Assembly: GCF_000013085.1 (NCBI RefSeq)
Contig: NC_007643.1
Location: 319,001-383,000 of the forward strand
DNA: 64,000 nucleotides
Direction of reading: 5' to 3'
Origin: Rhodospirillum rubrum ATCC 11170
Lineage (GTDB): Bacteria; Pseudomonadota; Alphaproteobacteria; Rhodospirillales; Rhodospirillaceae
Shown here piece after piece: positions 18,328 through 28,583 of the stretch. A model generated the notes under the pieces. That model was not told where the DNA came from, did no database searches, and was given only the letters and a program-made list of their open reading frames with translations. Numbering within the stretch: the first letter of the stretch is position 1; every line of letters begins with the position of its first letter. Made by a program: the position numbers and the translations under genes.

Positions 18328-18357
18328 AAAAAAAGGGGGCCTTCGCGGGCCCCCTTT
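18328..18357 (-). terminator. Terminator for phaB (possibly bidirectional)
   Basis: AAAGGGGGCC (18332-18341) pairs with GGCCCCCTTT (18348-18357) around a TTCGCG loop region. On the minus strand it is followed by seven T. It lies between convergent gdx and phaB, so it may serve both. Confidence 0.8.
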
Positions 18358-18390
18358 GCCGGTGGGATCGGAGCTTTCGCCCCGGGATCC

Positions 18391-19119
18391 TTAATACATG
18401 TGCTGGCCGCCGTTGATCGACAGCGTGGCGCCGGTGATGTAATCGGCGTCATCGGCGACCAGGAACAGCACGCCGCGCGCGATGTCCTCGGCCCGGCCAA
18501 GGCGGCCCATCGGGATCTTGGCGATGATCTTTTCAAGCACGTGATAGGGGACGGCGCGCACCATGTCGGTATCGACATAGCCCGGGGCGATGGCGTTGAC
18601 CGTGATCCCCTTGGCCGCGGCTTCCTGGGCCAGGGCCTTGGTGAAGCCATGGATGCCCGACTTCGCCGCGGCGTAATTGACCTGTCCGTATTGCCCGGCC
18701 TGACCGTTGATCGAGCCGATATTGACGATGCGGCCGAAGCCGCGATCGCGCATCGAATCGATCACCCCTCGGGCGAGGTTGAAGCACGAGGAGAGGTTGG
18801 TGTGAATAACCTCTTCCCACTGTTCCGGGGTCATGCGGTGCATGGTGCCGTCACGGGTGATGCCGGCGTTGTTGACCAGCACCTCGATCGGGCCCAATTC
18901 GGCGGTGATCTGCTTCACGCCTTCCTGGACGGCGGCATATTCGGCCACATCGAACTTGAAGGCGGGGATCTTGTTTTCTTCCGTAAACCGCTCGGCGGCG
19001 GCGTCATTGCCATAGTAATTCGCCGCAACCCGATATCCCGCGTCCCGCAACGCGAGGCTGATCGCCGCTCCAATGCCACGCGTTCCACCGGTAACCAGAG
19101 CGACACGCCCTTTCGTCAT
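18391..19119 (-). CDS. phaB: Acetoacetyl-CoA reductase (NADPH)
   Basis: The 242-residue short-chain dehydrogenase has the TGGTRGIGAAI cofactor motif, NNAGITRDGT, the catalytic VNYAAAKSGIHGF (Tyr/Lys pair) and PGYVDTDM. It reduces acetoacetyl-CoA to (R)-3-hydroxybutyryl-CoA for polyhydroxybutyrate. ATG 19119 is chosen because AGGAGG is 9 bases upstream; the GTG three codons earlier abuts that site. It follows phaA after 183 bases that contain short hairpins (e.g. GGCCCC-N10-GGGGGCC near 19179). Confidence 0.95.
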   Translation of the reverse strand: MTKGRVALVTGGTRGIGAAISLALRDAGYRVAANYYGNDAAAERFTEENKIPAFKFDVAEYAAVQEGVKQITAELGPIEVLVNNAGITRDGTMHRMTPEQWEEVIHTNLSSCFNLARGVIDSMRDRGFGRIVNIGSINGQAGQYGQVNYAAAKSGIHGFTKALAQEAAAKGITVNAIAPGYVDTDMVRAVPYHVLEKIIAKIPMGRLGRAEDIARGVLFLVADDADYITGATLSINGGQHMY

Positions 19120-19302
19120 TGCTTCCACCCTCCTGAAGGTTTTTTAAAAGGACTCGCCGATTTTCACATCGGACCTTTGGCCCCTTGTTTGACTGGGGGC
19201 CTTGAACGCAGTGTATGCGGGATTCCCCTGCGGGAGGAAGGCTTGGCTGCACAGGCCGCGCCCGTCGTCCCCCCGCAGGAATTGGGATGTCCGTGAGGCG
19301 GC

Positions 19303-20475
<1,173 letters not shown>

Positions 20476-20675
20476 GTCGTTCTCACTCCGTTGGTTGCTG
20501 AAGCGGGGGATACGCGATCGCCCGGTCTTCCCTGACAATTCACGGGGCGGTTGCTCCGCCCACGCTTTCTTCTGGAACTCACTCTAGGCAACCGGCGACG
20601 GCTTGGCAAACATCCCTGCGGGCAAACGAACGGGAATTCCCCGGACTACGGGTGGCGGGCCTCGCCATCGGCGGC

Positions 20676-21941
20676 CTATCGTCCCGCCAGACCATCGAGC
20701 CAGTGCACGAGGGGGCCATAAAGACGGGCTTCGGCCTGCCGCCCGGCGACCATGCCGACATGCCCCAAAGCCAGATCAAGCACCGTAGCCGAGGGCAGGG
20801 CGCGGGCCAGGGCCGAGGCGCTTTCGGCCGGCACGATGCGGTCGCGGGCGGGCAAAACGACAAGGCTGGGCGTTTCCAGGGCGCCGGCGATCACCGGGGT
20901 GCCGGCGACCCACCAAGTCCCTTGGGCCGGGGCGTTGTCGCCATACCAGACCCGCGCCACCTCGGCCGCCACCGGCGCGGCGAGGGCGATGCCGTCGTTG
21001 AGCCAGTCTTCGACGGCGACGAAGTCCCGGGCCCTGGGCGAGGCGGGATCGAGGCGGGCGAAGGCTTCGAATTTGGCGCTGATCGCCAAGGGATCGAGCA
21101 GGGCGAAGGGCAATTGCACGAGATCGACGGGCAGCGGCCGGTTGCGGGCCCGTCGGATATTGGCCAAGGGGGCGAAGGCCCGGGTCAGATCGGCCAGCGC
21201 GTCGTCGCCGGCGGCGAAGTCAAAGGGGGTGGCGAGCAGGGCGAGGCCGCGGACGAGGCCGGGCTGGCGGCTGGCCAGGGCGAGGGCGAGCAGGCCGCCC
21301 ATGCAATAGCCAAGAACGACGGGGCGCACGCCGGTGCGCTCGACGACCGCCGCCAGGGCCGGCTCCAGGCGTTGGCTGACATAGGCGCCGATATCGAAGC
21401 CGGCCTCCTCCTCGCCCGGCTGGTCCCAATCGACAAGGAAGGGCCGGTACCCGGCTTCGACCAGAAAGCGGCACAGGCTGCGCCCGGGGGCCAGATCAAG
21501 GATCTGCGCCCTGTTGACCAGCGAGGGGATGAGCACGATCGGCGCCGCCCCTCGAAAGCCGCCGTAATCGCGCAGCAGCGTGGTTCCCGCCGACCAGCAG
21601 GGCGGCGGATCGACCAGCGGGCGGTGATAGGGATGGGCGTGATAAGCCTCGACCCCGCGCAAAAAGGCGTCGAGATGGCGGCGGGCCTCGCCATCGGCGG
21701 CGGCGAGGAAAGCGGTCAGGGCGCCGGGATCGCCCTTAAGGCTGGCGAGAAGATCCGCCGCCGGCCAGCAGGCCGCTGAGCGCTCCTTCAACGAGAGCCA
21801 TCCGCCGTTCCAGGGCATCAAGCCGCAGGGCCAGCCCCCCCAGGTCAGGACCTGAAGGATCAGGTGAAGGGCCAGGGGGCGCGGGCCCAGGCGAGGCGGC
21901 GGGGGCGGCGGCTGGGTCATCGGGGGCACCGGCGTTGACAC
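20676..21941 (-). CDS. phaC: Polyhydroxyalkanoate synthase, PhaC alpha/beta hydrolase type
   Basis: The ~421-residue protein polymerises hydroxyacyl-CoA on granule surfaces. The lipase-like box GYCMGG gives nucleophile Cys213 (longest form). The Asp and His partners are probably in LPARDRIVP and LGHVGMVAG. Size resembles two-component (class III) synthases rather than ~590-residue class I. Homology-like sequence starts by residue ~17 (RLGPRPLALHLILQ), so GTG 21941 or ATG 21920 is likely the start. That makes it overlap the upstream small gene by about 190-206 bases in another frame. Confidence 0.85.
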   Translation of the reverse strand: MSTPVPPMTQPPPPPPRLGPRPLALHLILQVLTWGGWPCGLMPWNGGWLSLKERSAACWPAADLLASLKGDPGALTAFLAAADGEARRHLDAFLRGVEAYHAHPYHRPLVDPPPCWSAGTTLLRDYGGFRGAAPIVLIPSLVNRAQILDLAPGRSLCRFLVEAGYRPFLVDWDQPGEEEAGFDIGAYVSQRLEPALAAVVERTGVRPVVLGYCMGGLLALALASRQPGLVRGLALLATPFDFAAGDDALADLTRAFAPLANIRRARNRPLPVDLVQLPFALLDPLAISAKFEAFARLDPASPRARDFVAVEDWLNDGIALAAPVAAEVARVWYGDNAPAQGTWWVAGTPVIAGALETPSLVVLPARDRIVPAESASALARALPSATVLDLALGHVGMVAGRQAEARLYGPLVHWLDGLAGR

Positions 21942-22107
21942 GCTCTGCGGCCTCGGTCACGAAGGCCACGGTTTTGGATAACGCGGCGGCCAGGGTGGGG
22001 TCGGCGGCCATGGCCGAGACCTGTTTTTGCCACAAGGCCAGATACCGTCCGGCCAGGGCGGCGAGGTCGGGGGGGGGCTCGGGCGGTGGGTCGGTTGGGT
22101 TGCTCAT
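21736..22107 (-). CDS. Small PhaC-associated protein (putative synthase subunit)
   Basis: The 123-residue protein has a Pro-rich N-terminus, a helix ALAGRYLALWQKQVSAMAAD and a LSKTVAFVTEAAERV helix. A long Ala/Pro linker follows, then a C-terminal coiled-coil-like segment LRLDALERRMALVEGAL. No catalytic motif is seen. Its position directly before phaC, and its helical/coiled-coil nature, recall the small PhaE/PhaR partners of class III/IV synthases; that is inference. Its last third overlaps the phaC start in a different frame. Confidence 0.6.
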   Translation of the reverse strand: MSNPTDPPPEPPPDLAALAGRYLALWQKQVSAMAADPTLAAALSKTVAFVTEAAERVNAGAPDDPAAAPAASPGPAPPGPSPDPSGPDLGGLALRLDALERRMALVEGALSGLLAGGGSSRQP

Positions 22108-22202
22108 GGCCTTATGGTAGCGGTTTTAGGGGGTTCCCGCCAGGAGCACCTGCCTGACGGGCATTTCCCCTGGCTTGCCCGGGTGGTGGTGAGCTATTCT
22201 TA

Positions 22203-22217
22203 TGGTGCAAGGCACCA
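22203..22217. promoter_or_regulatory. Inverted repeat in the phaR/phaC divergent region
   Basis: TGGTGC-AAG-GCACCA is a perfect 6-bp-arm palindrome containing TGC-N3-GCA. It lies midway between phaR and the phaC operon. TGC-rich palindromes are reported PhaR targets, so it is a candidate autoregulatory operator. Confidence 0.4.
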
Positions 22218-22284
22218 CACCGCATGACACATTGGTTAGATGGGCCGCGTTTCGCGGATCCTTGCCGAAAAGGGATAAGGCTGC

Positions 22285-22890
22285 ATGACGTCCAAAGGAT
22301 CGCGGGCCGGCGGCGCCGATGCGCCGATCATCATCAAGAAGTACGCCAATCGTCGTCTTTACAACACGGCGACCAGCAGCTACGTCACGCTTGATCATTT
22401 GGCGCACATGGTCAAAGACAATTCGGACTTTGTCGTCTATGACGCCAAGACCGGCGAAGACATTACCCGCTCGGTGCTGACCCAGATCATCGTCGAAGAA
22501 GAATCGAAGGGCCAGAATCTGCTGCCCATCGGATTTTTGCGTCAGCTGATCGGCTTCTACGGTGACAGCCTGGGTGGCATGGTGCCCCAATACCTTGAGT
22601 ATTCCATGCAATCCTTCGCCCGCAACGAGGAGCAGATGCGCGGGGTGATGAAAAACACCCTGGATGGCCTGTTCCCCTTCAGCAAGTTCGATGAACTGAA
22701 CAAGCAGAATCTGGCTTTCTATGAAAACGCCATGAGTCTGTTCAATCCGTTCAAGGGCGAGGATGCCCGGACGAAATCGACCGCCGAGTCCGATCCGCCA
22801 GCGTCCGAACAGGATGTCGACGCCTTGAAAAAGAAGATTTCGGCGATGCAGCAAAAGCTTGATAAGATGATGGAAGATAAAGAGAAATAG
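22285..22890 (+). CDS. phaR: Polyhydroxyalkanoate synthesis repressor PhaR
   Basis: The 201-residue protein begins with the PHB/PHA accumulation regulator DNA-binding domain (IIIKKYANRRLYNTATSSYV, then TLDHLAHMVK). Next is a PHB-binding domain (FVVYDAKTGEDITRSVLTQI, IGFLRQLIGFYGDSL) and a charged C-terminal coiled coil (DALKKKISAMQQKLDKMMED). PhaR represses phasin genes and itself and releases DNA when it binds PHB. It is divergent from the phaC operon. Confidence 0.95.
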   Translation: MTSKGSRAGGADAPIIIKKYANRRLYNTATSSYVTLDHLAHMVKDNSDFVVYDAKTGEDITRSVLTQIIVEEESKGQNLLPIGFLRQLIGFYGDSLGGMVPQYLEYSMQSFARNEEQMRGVMKNTLDGLFPFSKFDELNKQNLAFYENAMSLFNPFKGEDARTKSTAESDPPASEQDVDALKKKISAMQQKLDKMMEDKEK

Positions 22891-23064
22891 CGCCTCTTCG
22901 AAACCGGGCCTTCCGGCTTGCCGACGAGGTTGCATTCACCGTACCGTAATACAACATTATAGGGATAGGGCGAGTCCGGGGCCGGCAGGTCGCGGAGACG
23001 GGAAGCGGTCAGGTCCGCCCCCCCTTCCAGGGCAGAAAGCTCTGCCGCGCGGAGAGATGGGTCC

Positions 23065-23571
23065 ATGGGAGAACTCGTTGGCCCCGGAAGTGTGACGCGG
23101 AGTCCGCCCGTCGTCCCGCCGGTTCGCGTGACGTTTTTGGTGACCAGCGAATCGCCGACCACCACCGCCTCGGTGGCCGGACGCTTCACCGTCGGCGCCG
23201 ATCGCCCCAAGGCCGCCGAGGCCGAGCGCGCCAAACGTGGCGCCCGTCGGCCCACCGCCTGGCACTCCGGCCCCTCCCAAGCCAGCGCCGACCCCGCCGC
23301 CGCTGATGACGGCGTGGCCAAGGGCGATCGAGGGGGGGACGACCAGGGGCTTGTGCCGCTCAACAGCGCGCCCTTTCTGACCCAAAGTCTGGCCCAGGAT
23401 GTGCTTGATGCCGGCGAGGCCGTCTCCTCGGTGGGCGCCCTGGCCCGCGAAGTCGCCATCCGCTTCTATGGTTTCGTCCGCGACGCCCTGGCCGGGCGCC
23501 GGGGGCGAAACGACTCCGGGATCATAATCCTGGGCGATCGCTTTCCCGAGGGGATCGATCTCGAGGCCTGA
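23065..23571 (+). CDS. Hypothetical protein
   Basis: The 168-residue protein is not recognised. The first ~100 residues are low-complexity and rich in Pro, Ala and charged residues. The C-terminal ~65 residues (APFLTQSLAQDVLDAGEAVS, then FYGFVRDALAGRRGR) look folded and helical. Alphaproteobacterial proteins ending in a similar PFL-x-Q-x-x-AQ helix are known but uncharacterised. A GGAGAGATGGG precedes the ATG. An antisense frame covers part of it and cannot be fully excluded. Confidence 0.5.
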   Translation: MGELVGPGSVTRSPPVVPPVRVTFLVTSESPTTTASVAGRFTVGADRPKAAEAERAKRGARRPTAWHSGPSQASADPAAADDGVAKGDRGGDDQGLVPLNSAPFLTQSLAQDVLDAGEAVSSVGALAREVAIRFYGFVRDALAGRRGRNDSGIIILGDRFPEGIDLEA

Positions 23572-23601
23572 TTCTCCGCGTTCTTCAGCGTGAGTCCGAA
23601 G

Positions 23602-23632
23602 TGTGGCAAGCGAGTGTCACTTTTTTGCCACA
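23602..23632. promoter_or_regulatory. Inverted repeat upstream of the XRE regulator
   Basis: TGTGGCAA (23602-23609) pairs perfectly with TTGCCACA (23625-23632) across a 15-base spacer. It lies in the 296-base gap before the XRE gene and is the only notable element there. It could be an operator or a stem of a transcript. Confidence 0.35.
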
Positions 23633-23867
23633 ATACGGGGATTCCCGCAGGGGAGGGGGTTGTCCGGGTGTCGGTTTCGCAGTAACCCTTCGACGAGAGA
23701 GACGGGGTGCCTGGCTCAACCCGCGATCCACGGTTTTTCGGTTCCGGCCGGCGCCCTTCCTTCAAGGAACAGGCGGCGGGGGACGCCATGCCGGCAGGAT
23801 CCCACCGGCGAACGGGAGCAGGGCGAGCGGGCGATCCCGGATCGTGGCAGGGGGAAAGCAAGACATT

Positions 23868-24305
23868 ATGGATACGGTGAGTGTGTTTACCCGCGTTGGC
23901 GGGCCGACCAATCGGGCGAGCGAGGCTGATCGCCATGTGGGAAAGCGGATTCGCGAACGCCGGGTGATGCTGGGGCTGTCCCAGCAGCAGATGGCCGACA
24001 TGATCGGCGTTACCTATCAGCAGGCGCATAAGTACGAACGCGGCATCAACCGGATCTCCGCCGGCCGGCTGTTCGAGATCGCCCAGGTTCTGCATGTTCC
24101 GGTGAACTATTTCTTCGATGGTCTTGATGACGAAGCCAGCGAAACGCTGTCGCCGCGTCAGCGGATGTGCCTGGAACTCGCGCGCAACTTCGCGATGATC
24201 CAGAACGAGCGTCACCAGGAGGCCCTCAGCCAGTTGGCCCGCGCGCTTGCCGCCCAGGTCAGCGTCGTCGAGGTGATCGAGGAATGTCAGGCTCAGCGCG
24301 CCTGA
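23868..24305 (+). CDS. XRE-family transcriptional regulator
   Basis: The 145-residue protein has a helix-turn-helix at residues ~20-78: VGKRIRERRVMLGLSQQQMA, DMIGVTYQQAHKYERGIN, RISAGRLFEIAQVLHVPVNY. A helical C-terminal region follows. This compact type (HTH plus ~65 helical residues) is common in alphaproteobacteria as a small chromosomal regulator. Targets are unknown. The start ATG 23868 gives the usual length; the frame continues upstream without a ribosome site. Confidence 0.85.
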   Translation: MDTVSVFTRVGGPTNRASEADRHVGKRIRERRVMLGLSQQQMADMIGVTYQQAHKYERGINRISAGRLFEIAQVLHVPVNYFFDGLDDEASETLSPRQRMCLELARNFAMIQNERHQEALSQLARALAAQVSVVEVIEECQAQRA

Positions 24306-24323
24306 CCTGATAACGGGCACGGC

Positions 24324-24346
24324 TGTCAGGCCCCTCGGGCCTGACA
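24324..24346. terminator. Hairpin between convergent XRE gene and queG
   Basis: Perfect 10-bp arms TGTCAGGCCC / GGGCCTGACA flank a CTC loop, 18 bases after one stop and 12 before the other. It is probably a bidirectional terminator though it lacks a T-run. Confidence 0.55.
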
Positions 24347-24357
24347 AACGCCGCCGC

Positions 24358-25485
24358 TTAATCCCATTCGGCCCGCACCTGCGGGTCGTCCTCGATGGCC
24401 AGACGGCGGTTTTTTTCGCGCCTCTGGTCCTCCGCGCCGGCCAGCCGGCGAAACGCCCAGGCGCCCGCGCCGCGCACCAGCGGCGAAGGATCGTCCAGGC
24501 GGGCGGCGACGGCGGGCAGCAAAGCGCCGTCCGCGCTGTTGCCAAGGGCGATCAGCACATTGCGCACGAAGCGGTCGCGGCCGATGCGCTTGATCGGCGA
24601 GCCCGAAAAGATCCCCCGAAACGTCGCGTCATCAAGCCCCGCCAGATCGGCCAGCCTGGGCGCGGTCAATTCGACGCGCGGATAAAATGCCTGTTCGCGG
24701 GTGGGCACGGCGAAGCGGTTCCACGGGCAGATCGCCAGACAGTCGTCGCAGCCATAGATGTGATTGCCCATCAACGGCCGCAGGTCGCGCGGGATCGGTC
24801 CGGCGTGCTCGATCGTCAGATAGGAAATGCAGCGCCGGGCGTCGATGCGATAGGGCGCGGGCAGGGCGGCGGTCGGGCAGATGTCCAGGCACCGCCGACA
24901 GCTGCCGCAGTGGTCGGCTTCCGCTTCGTCGGCGGGCAGGTCGAGGGTGGAGAACACCTCGGCCAGGAACAGCCACGAGCCATGGGCGCGGCTGACCAGA
25001 TTGGTATGCTTGCCCTGCCAGCCCAGGCCGGCGGCATGGGCAAGGGGCTTTTCCATCACCGGGGCGGTATCGACGAAAACCTTGATCGCCCCGCCCAGGC
25101 GGGCGGCCATCCATTGCCCCAGCATCTTGGCCCGGCCCTTGGCGACATCGTGATAATCGCGGTTATGGGCATAAACGCTGATCACCCCGCGATCGGCCTG
25201 GGCGGCCAGGGCCTTGGGATCGCCGCCGCTGGCGTAATTGACGGCCAGGGCGATGACGCTGACCGCGCTGGGCCACAGCACCTTGGGATCGCCCCGGCGC
25301 TCGGCCGTCTCCGAGAGCCAAGCCATCGACCCGTGGTGGCCGGCGTCCAGGAAGGCGTTGAGATCGGCGCGCACGCGATCGGGCAATTCGGCGCGGGCGA
25401 AGGCGCAGGCCGAAAACCCCAGCTCGACGGCCTTGGCGCGGATGGCGTCCTTGATCTCCGCCGGGGTTGGTTTCGCCTTGGCCAT
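24358..25485 (-). CDS. queG: Epoxyqueuosine reductase QueG
   Basis: The 376-residue iron-sulphur and cobalamin enzyme performs the last step of queuosine synthesis in tRNA (epoxyqueuosine to queuosine). Ferredoxin-like clusters are visible as CGSCRRCLDICPTAAL and CDDCLAICPWNRF, with the family motif WQGKHTNLVSRAHGSWLFL-type stretch (WQGKHTNLVSRAHGSW). The C-terminal HEAT-like repeat region lies past residue ~300. ATG 25485 is chosen by homology; the open frame runs 22 codons further. It is the third gene of the queA-tgt-queG unit. Confidence 0.94.
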   Translation of the reverse strand: MAKAKPTPAEIKDAIRAKAVELGFSACAFARAELPDRVRADLNAFLDAGHHGSMAWLSETAERRGDPKVLWPSAVSVIALAVNYASGGDPKALAAQADRGVISVYAHNRDYHDVAKGRAKMLGQWMAARLGGAIKVFVDTAPVMEKPLAHAAGLGWQGKHTNLVSRAHGSWLFLAEVFSTLDLPADEAEADHCGSCRRCLDICPTAALPAPYRIDARRCISYLTIEHAGPIPRDLRPLMGNHIYGCDDCLAICPWNRFAVPTREQAFYPRVELTAPRLADLAGLDDATFRGIFSGSPIKRIGRDRFVRNVLIALGNSADGALLPAVAARLDDPSPLVRGAGAWAFRRLAGAEDQRREKNRRLAIEDDPQVRAEWD

Positions 25486-25496
25486 GGGCTCCCTAC

Positions 25497-25541
25497 AGCA
25501 AATCCCGAGCACTCTGGACCAGAGTGCGACGACGATTTGCT
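25497..25541. repeat. Dispersed 45-bp palindromic repeat, copy 1
   Basis: AGCAAATC at the left and GATTTGCT at the right form outer arms. Inside, GCACTCTGG / CCAGAGTGC form a second stem. The element shares about 75 percent or more of its bases, including CCCGAGC and GCGACGACG blocks, with two copies at 35,570 and 35,633. The inner stem differs from those copies by paired changes. It lies between tgt and queG. Confidence 0.75.
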
Positions 25542-25555
25542 TGACGATCAAGATC

Positions 25556-25599
25556 TTAGAACGATGTGCGGGAATCAGATTTCCCGCATATCGTTCTAA
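25556..25599. terminator. Long hairpin overlapping the tgt stop
   Basis: A 19-base arm (25556-25574) pairs with 25581-25599, with one G.T-type mismatch and a 6-base loop. It includes the tgt stop codon. It may be a processing/stability hairpin of the queA-tgt-queG transcript, or belong to the neighbouring repeat. Confidence 0.5.
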
Positions 25600-26723
25600 A
25601 CCGGTTCGATATCACCCAAGCCCCGGGTGGTGTGGAAATCAGTGACGAAGGCGGCCAGCCGCTGCTCGCCGATCGCCGCGCGCAGCCCGGCCATCAGATC
25701 TTGATAATACTGGATGTTGTGCCACGTCAGCAGCATCGCCCCCAGGATTTCCTCGGCGCGCACCAGATGGTGAAGATAGGCCCGGCTGAAGCTAGTGCAG
25801 GCCGGGCAGGAGCAGGCACTGTCAAGCGGGCGCGGATCGTCGCGGTGGCGGGCGTTGCGCAGATTGACCTCGCCGCGCCGGGTGAAGCCCTGGGCGGTGC
25901 GGCCCGAGCGGGTGGGCATGACGCAGTCGAACATGTCGATGCCGCGCAGCACGGCGCCGACGATATCCTCGGGCTTGCCCACCCCCATCAGATAGCGCGG
26001 CCGATCGGCGGGCAGCAGCGGACAGGTCTCGTCAAGCACGCGGAACATCTCGTCTTGGGGCTCGCCCACCGCCAGACCGCCCACCGCATAGCCTTCAAAG
26101 CCGATGGCGGTCAGGGCGGCGACGCTTTCGGCCCGCAGATCGCCGTGCACCCCGCCCTGGCAGATGCCAAACAGGCCATAGCCCGGGCGCGGACGGAAGG
26201 CGGCGCGCGAGCGTTCGGCCCAGCGCATCGACATCCGCATGCTCTCGGCCACCGTCTGGCGCTCGGCCGGATAGGGGGTGCATTCATCAAACGCCATGGT
26301 GATGGTGGCATCCAGCAGATCCTGGATCTCCATCGAGCGTTCGGGCGTCAGTAGGTGGCGGCTGCCGTCGATATGGGACTGGAAGGTCACGCCCTCCTCG
26401 GTCAGCTTGCGCAGCTTGGACAGCGACATCACCTGATAGCCGCCCGAATCGGTCAGGATCGGCCCCGACCAGCCCATGAAGCGGTGCAGCCCGCCCAGCC
26501 GGGCGATGCGCTCGGCCGAGGGCCGCAGCATCAGGTGATAGGTATTGCCCAGCACGATCTGCGCCCCGGTGGCGCGCACCGAGTCGGGGGTCATCGCCTT
26601 GACCGTGGCGGCGGTGCCCACGGGCATGAAGATCGGCGTATCGGCCGGCCCATGGGCGGTCTCGATGCGGCCCAGGCGGGCCTTGCCTTCGGTGGCTTTG
26701 ACGGTGAACGAAAGAGCGGTCAT
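25596..26723 (-). CDS. tgt: tRNA-guanine(34) transglycosylase
   Basis: The 375-residue enzyme exchanges the wobble guanine of GUN-anticodon tRNAs for preQ1. Visible motifs are [10 protein letters not shown] (catalytic Asp region), [44 protein letters not shown] and the zinc site [16 protein letters not shown]. Its ATG overlaps the queA stop (ATGA), which indicates coupling. Confidence 0.96.
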   Translation of the reverse strand: MTALSFTVKATEGKARLGRIETAHGPADTPIFMPVGTAATVKAMTPDSVRATGAQIVLGNTYHLMLRPSAERIARLGGLHRFMGWSGPILTDSGGYQVMSLSKLRKLTEEGVTFQSHIDGSRHLLTPERSMEIQDLLDATITMAFDECTPYPAERQTVAESMRMSMRWAERSRAAFRPRPGYGLFGICQGGVHGDLRAESVAALTAIGFEGYAVGGLAVGEPQDEMFRVLDETCPLLPADRPRYLMGVGKPEDIVGAVLRGIDMFDCVMPTRSGRTAQGFTRRGEVNLRNARHRDDPRPLDSACSCPACTSFSRAYLHHLVRAEEILGAMLLTWHNIQYYQDLMAGLRAAIGEQRLAAFVTDFHTTRGLGDIEPV

Positions 26724-27757
26724 CGGGGGTCCTCGGCATGGCTCAACAGGCTCGAATCCCCGTAGGAATAGAAGCGGTAGCCCTGTGATATGGCGTGGGC
26801 ATAGGCGTTTCGCATCCGGCTGGCGCCGGCGAAGGCCGAGACCAGCATGAACAGCGTCGAGCGCGGCAGGTGAAAATTGGTCATCAGCCGGTCAACGGCG
26901 TTGAAGCGGTATCCCGGGGTGATGAAGATCGAAGTGTCGCCGTGGAAGGGGCGGATCACCTTGTCAGCGCCCGTGGCGCTTTCCAGCAGCCGCATCGCCG
27001 TGGTGCCCACCGCCACCACCTTGCCGCCCGCCGCCCGCGCCGCGTTGATCGCCTCGGCGGTTTGCGCCGTCAGCGTGCCGGTTTCGGCATGCATGCGGTG
27101 ATCGTCGGTATCCTCGACCTTGACCGGCAAAAAGGTGCCCGCTCCCACATGCAAGGTGACCATCGCCCGGCTGACGCCGCGCGCCTCCAGGGCGGCGAGC
27201 AGGGCCGGGGTGAAGTGTAAGCCGGCGGTGGGCGCGGCGACGGCGCCATCTTCGCGGGCGTAAATGGTTTGATAATCGGCGCGGTCGCGGGCGTCGTCGG
27301 GGCGCTTGATATAGGGCGGCAGCGGAATATGGCCATAGGCTTCCAGGGCGGCCATCAGCGCCGCGCCGGCGCGATCGAAGCGCAAGGTCGCCTCGCCGTC
27401 CTCGCCCCGGGCGGCGACGGTGGCGGTGAAGCCCTCGGCAAACAGGATCACAACCCCGGGCTTGAGCTTGCGCGCCGGGCGGGCGAAGCAGTCCCAGGCA
27501 TCGGGGCCGACGCGCTTGTGCAAGGTCACCTCGACCCCGCCGTCGCCGATGCGGCCCTTGAGGCGGGCGGGAATCACCCGGGTATCGTTGAACACCAGGA
27601 TATCGCCGGGATCAAGCAGCCCGGGAAGATCGCCCACCCCCAGGTCGCGGCGGCTCTCGCCCTCGACCAGCAAAAGGCGGGCCGAGTCGCGGGGAACGGC
27701 CGGGCGGACGGCGATGAGATCGCGGGGAAGATCGAAATCGAAAAGGTCGACGCGCAT
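26720..27757 (-). CDS. queA: S-adenosylmethionine:tRNA ribosyltransferase-isomerase
   Basis: The 345-residue enzyme adds the cyclopentene epoxide from AdoMet to preQ1-tRNA. Family motifs are [61 protein letters not shown] and the C-terminal [20 protein letters not shown] written as [16 protein letters not shown] 27757 is selected because homology starts exactly there. It is the first gene of the queuosine operon. Confidence 0.96.
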   Translation of the reverse strand: MRVDLFDFDLPRDLIAVRPAVPRDSARLLLVEGESRRDLGVGDLPGLLDPGDILVFNDTRVIPARLKGRIGDGGVEVTLHKRVGPDAWDCFARPARKLKPGVVILFAEGFTATVAARGEDGEATLRFDRAGAALMAALEAYGHIPLPPYIKRPDDARDRADYQTIYAREDGAVAAPTAGLHFTPALLAALEARGVSRAMVTLHVGAGTFLPVKVEDTDDHRMHAETGTLTAQTAEAINAARAAGGKVVAVGTTAMRLLESATGADKVIRPFHGDTSIFITPGYRFNAVDRLMTNFHLPRSTLFMLVSAFAGASRMRNAYAHAISQGYRFYSYGDSSLLSHAEDPR

Positions 27758-27929
27758 GAATTTCAAGGTCGTTTTCTGGCCCCCGGAGAAGGGGGGCGGT
27801 TTTCCTGGTCTTTCCAGGTGGGGGTGCTTTACCAATCCCTTACCGGCGGCAAAAGGGAAAACCCATATCCGCCGGCGTTTTCCGGCGGACGAGGGGACAT
27901 CGGTCCGTCGGCGGGGGGTATCGGGCCGG

Positions 27930-28511
27930 TCAGGCCGAGAGATGCTCGATCAGGATCTTGAGGCCGATGCCGATCAGGGCGAGGCCGCCCAGAACCTCGG
28001 CCTTGCGGCCGAGCAGCGGTCCGGCGCCGCGGCCCAAGAGCACGCCGCCGGCGGCGACCACGGTGGTGATCGCGCCGATCAGGGCGCAGGCCATCAGGAT
28101 ATTGACCTCGGTCACCGCCAAGCCGATGCCGACGGCGGTGGCGTCGATGCTGGTGGCCAGGGCGGCGAGCGCCAGCCGCAGGGGCGACAGCGCGCGTTTC
28201 TGGCGCGCCTTTGAGGCCTCGGCCGTCTCGGCTTTGGGGGCGCGCAGGGCGGCGATCACCATGTGACCGCCAACCCCGGCCAGCAGGGTGAAGGCGACCC
28301 AGTGATCGAAGGCGGCGATGCGGGCGGCGAAGGTCAGGCCAAGCGCCCAGCCGATCAGCGGCGCCGCCGCTTCGAAGGCGCCGAAATAGGCGCCGACGCG
28401 AAAGGCCTCCAGCAGATCGGGGCGCCGGGCGCCGGCTCCCTTGCCAAGGGCGGCGGCGAAGGCGTCGGCCGACAGGCTGAAGCCGAGAACGGTCAGGGTG
28501 GCAAGACTCAT
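27930..28511 (-). CDS. mntP: Manganese exporter MntP
   Basis: The 193-residue six-helix membrane protein is of the MntP/YebN (DUF204) family. It shows the internally duplicated motif [16 protein letters not shown] and [16 protein letters not shown], with membrane aspartates in each half. It exports Mn2+ from the cytoplasm. The yybP-ykoY riboswitch in its leader strongly supports manganese. ATG 28511 begins the first transmembrane helix. Confidence 0.94.
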   Translation of the reverse strand: MSLATLTVLGFSLSADAFAAALGKGAGARRPDLLEAFRVGAYFGAFEAAAPLIGWALGLTFAARIAAFDHWVAFTLLAGVGGHMVIAALRAPKAETAEASKARQKRALSPLRLALAALATSIDATAVGIGLAVTEVNILMACALIGAITTVVAAGGVLLGRGAGPLLGRKAEVLGGLALIGIGLKILIEHLSA

Positions 28512-28554
28512 GGCGGGAAAACCGGGGCCAGAGGTAAAGACGAGTGGCGCGACG

Positions 28555-28572
28555 GATCCCTGGCCTGGGATC
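28555..28572 (-). promoter_or_regulatory. Possible expression-platform hairpin of the Mn riboswitch
   Basis: GATCCC / GGGATC arms around a 6-base loop lie between the aptamer and the mntP start. They are placed where an expression platform is expected. There is no T-run, so translational or antiterminator control is more likely than intrinsic termination. Confidence 0.4.
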
Positions 28573-28583
28573 GGGTCACGCCC

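Noticed and set aside
27868-27889. TCCGCCGG/CCGGCGGA hairpin between queA and mntP as a terminator
   Set aside because: The stem is good, but there is no T-run on either strand and its position (before queA, after mntP) leaves its role unclear.
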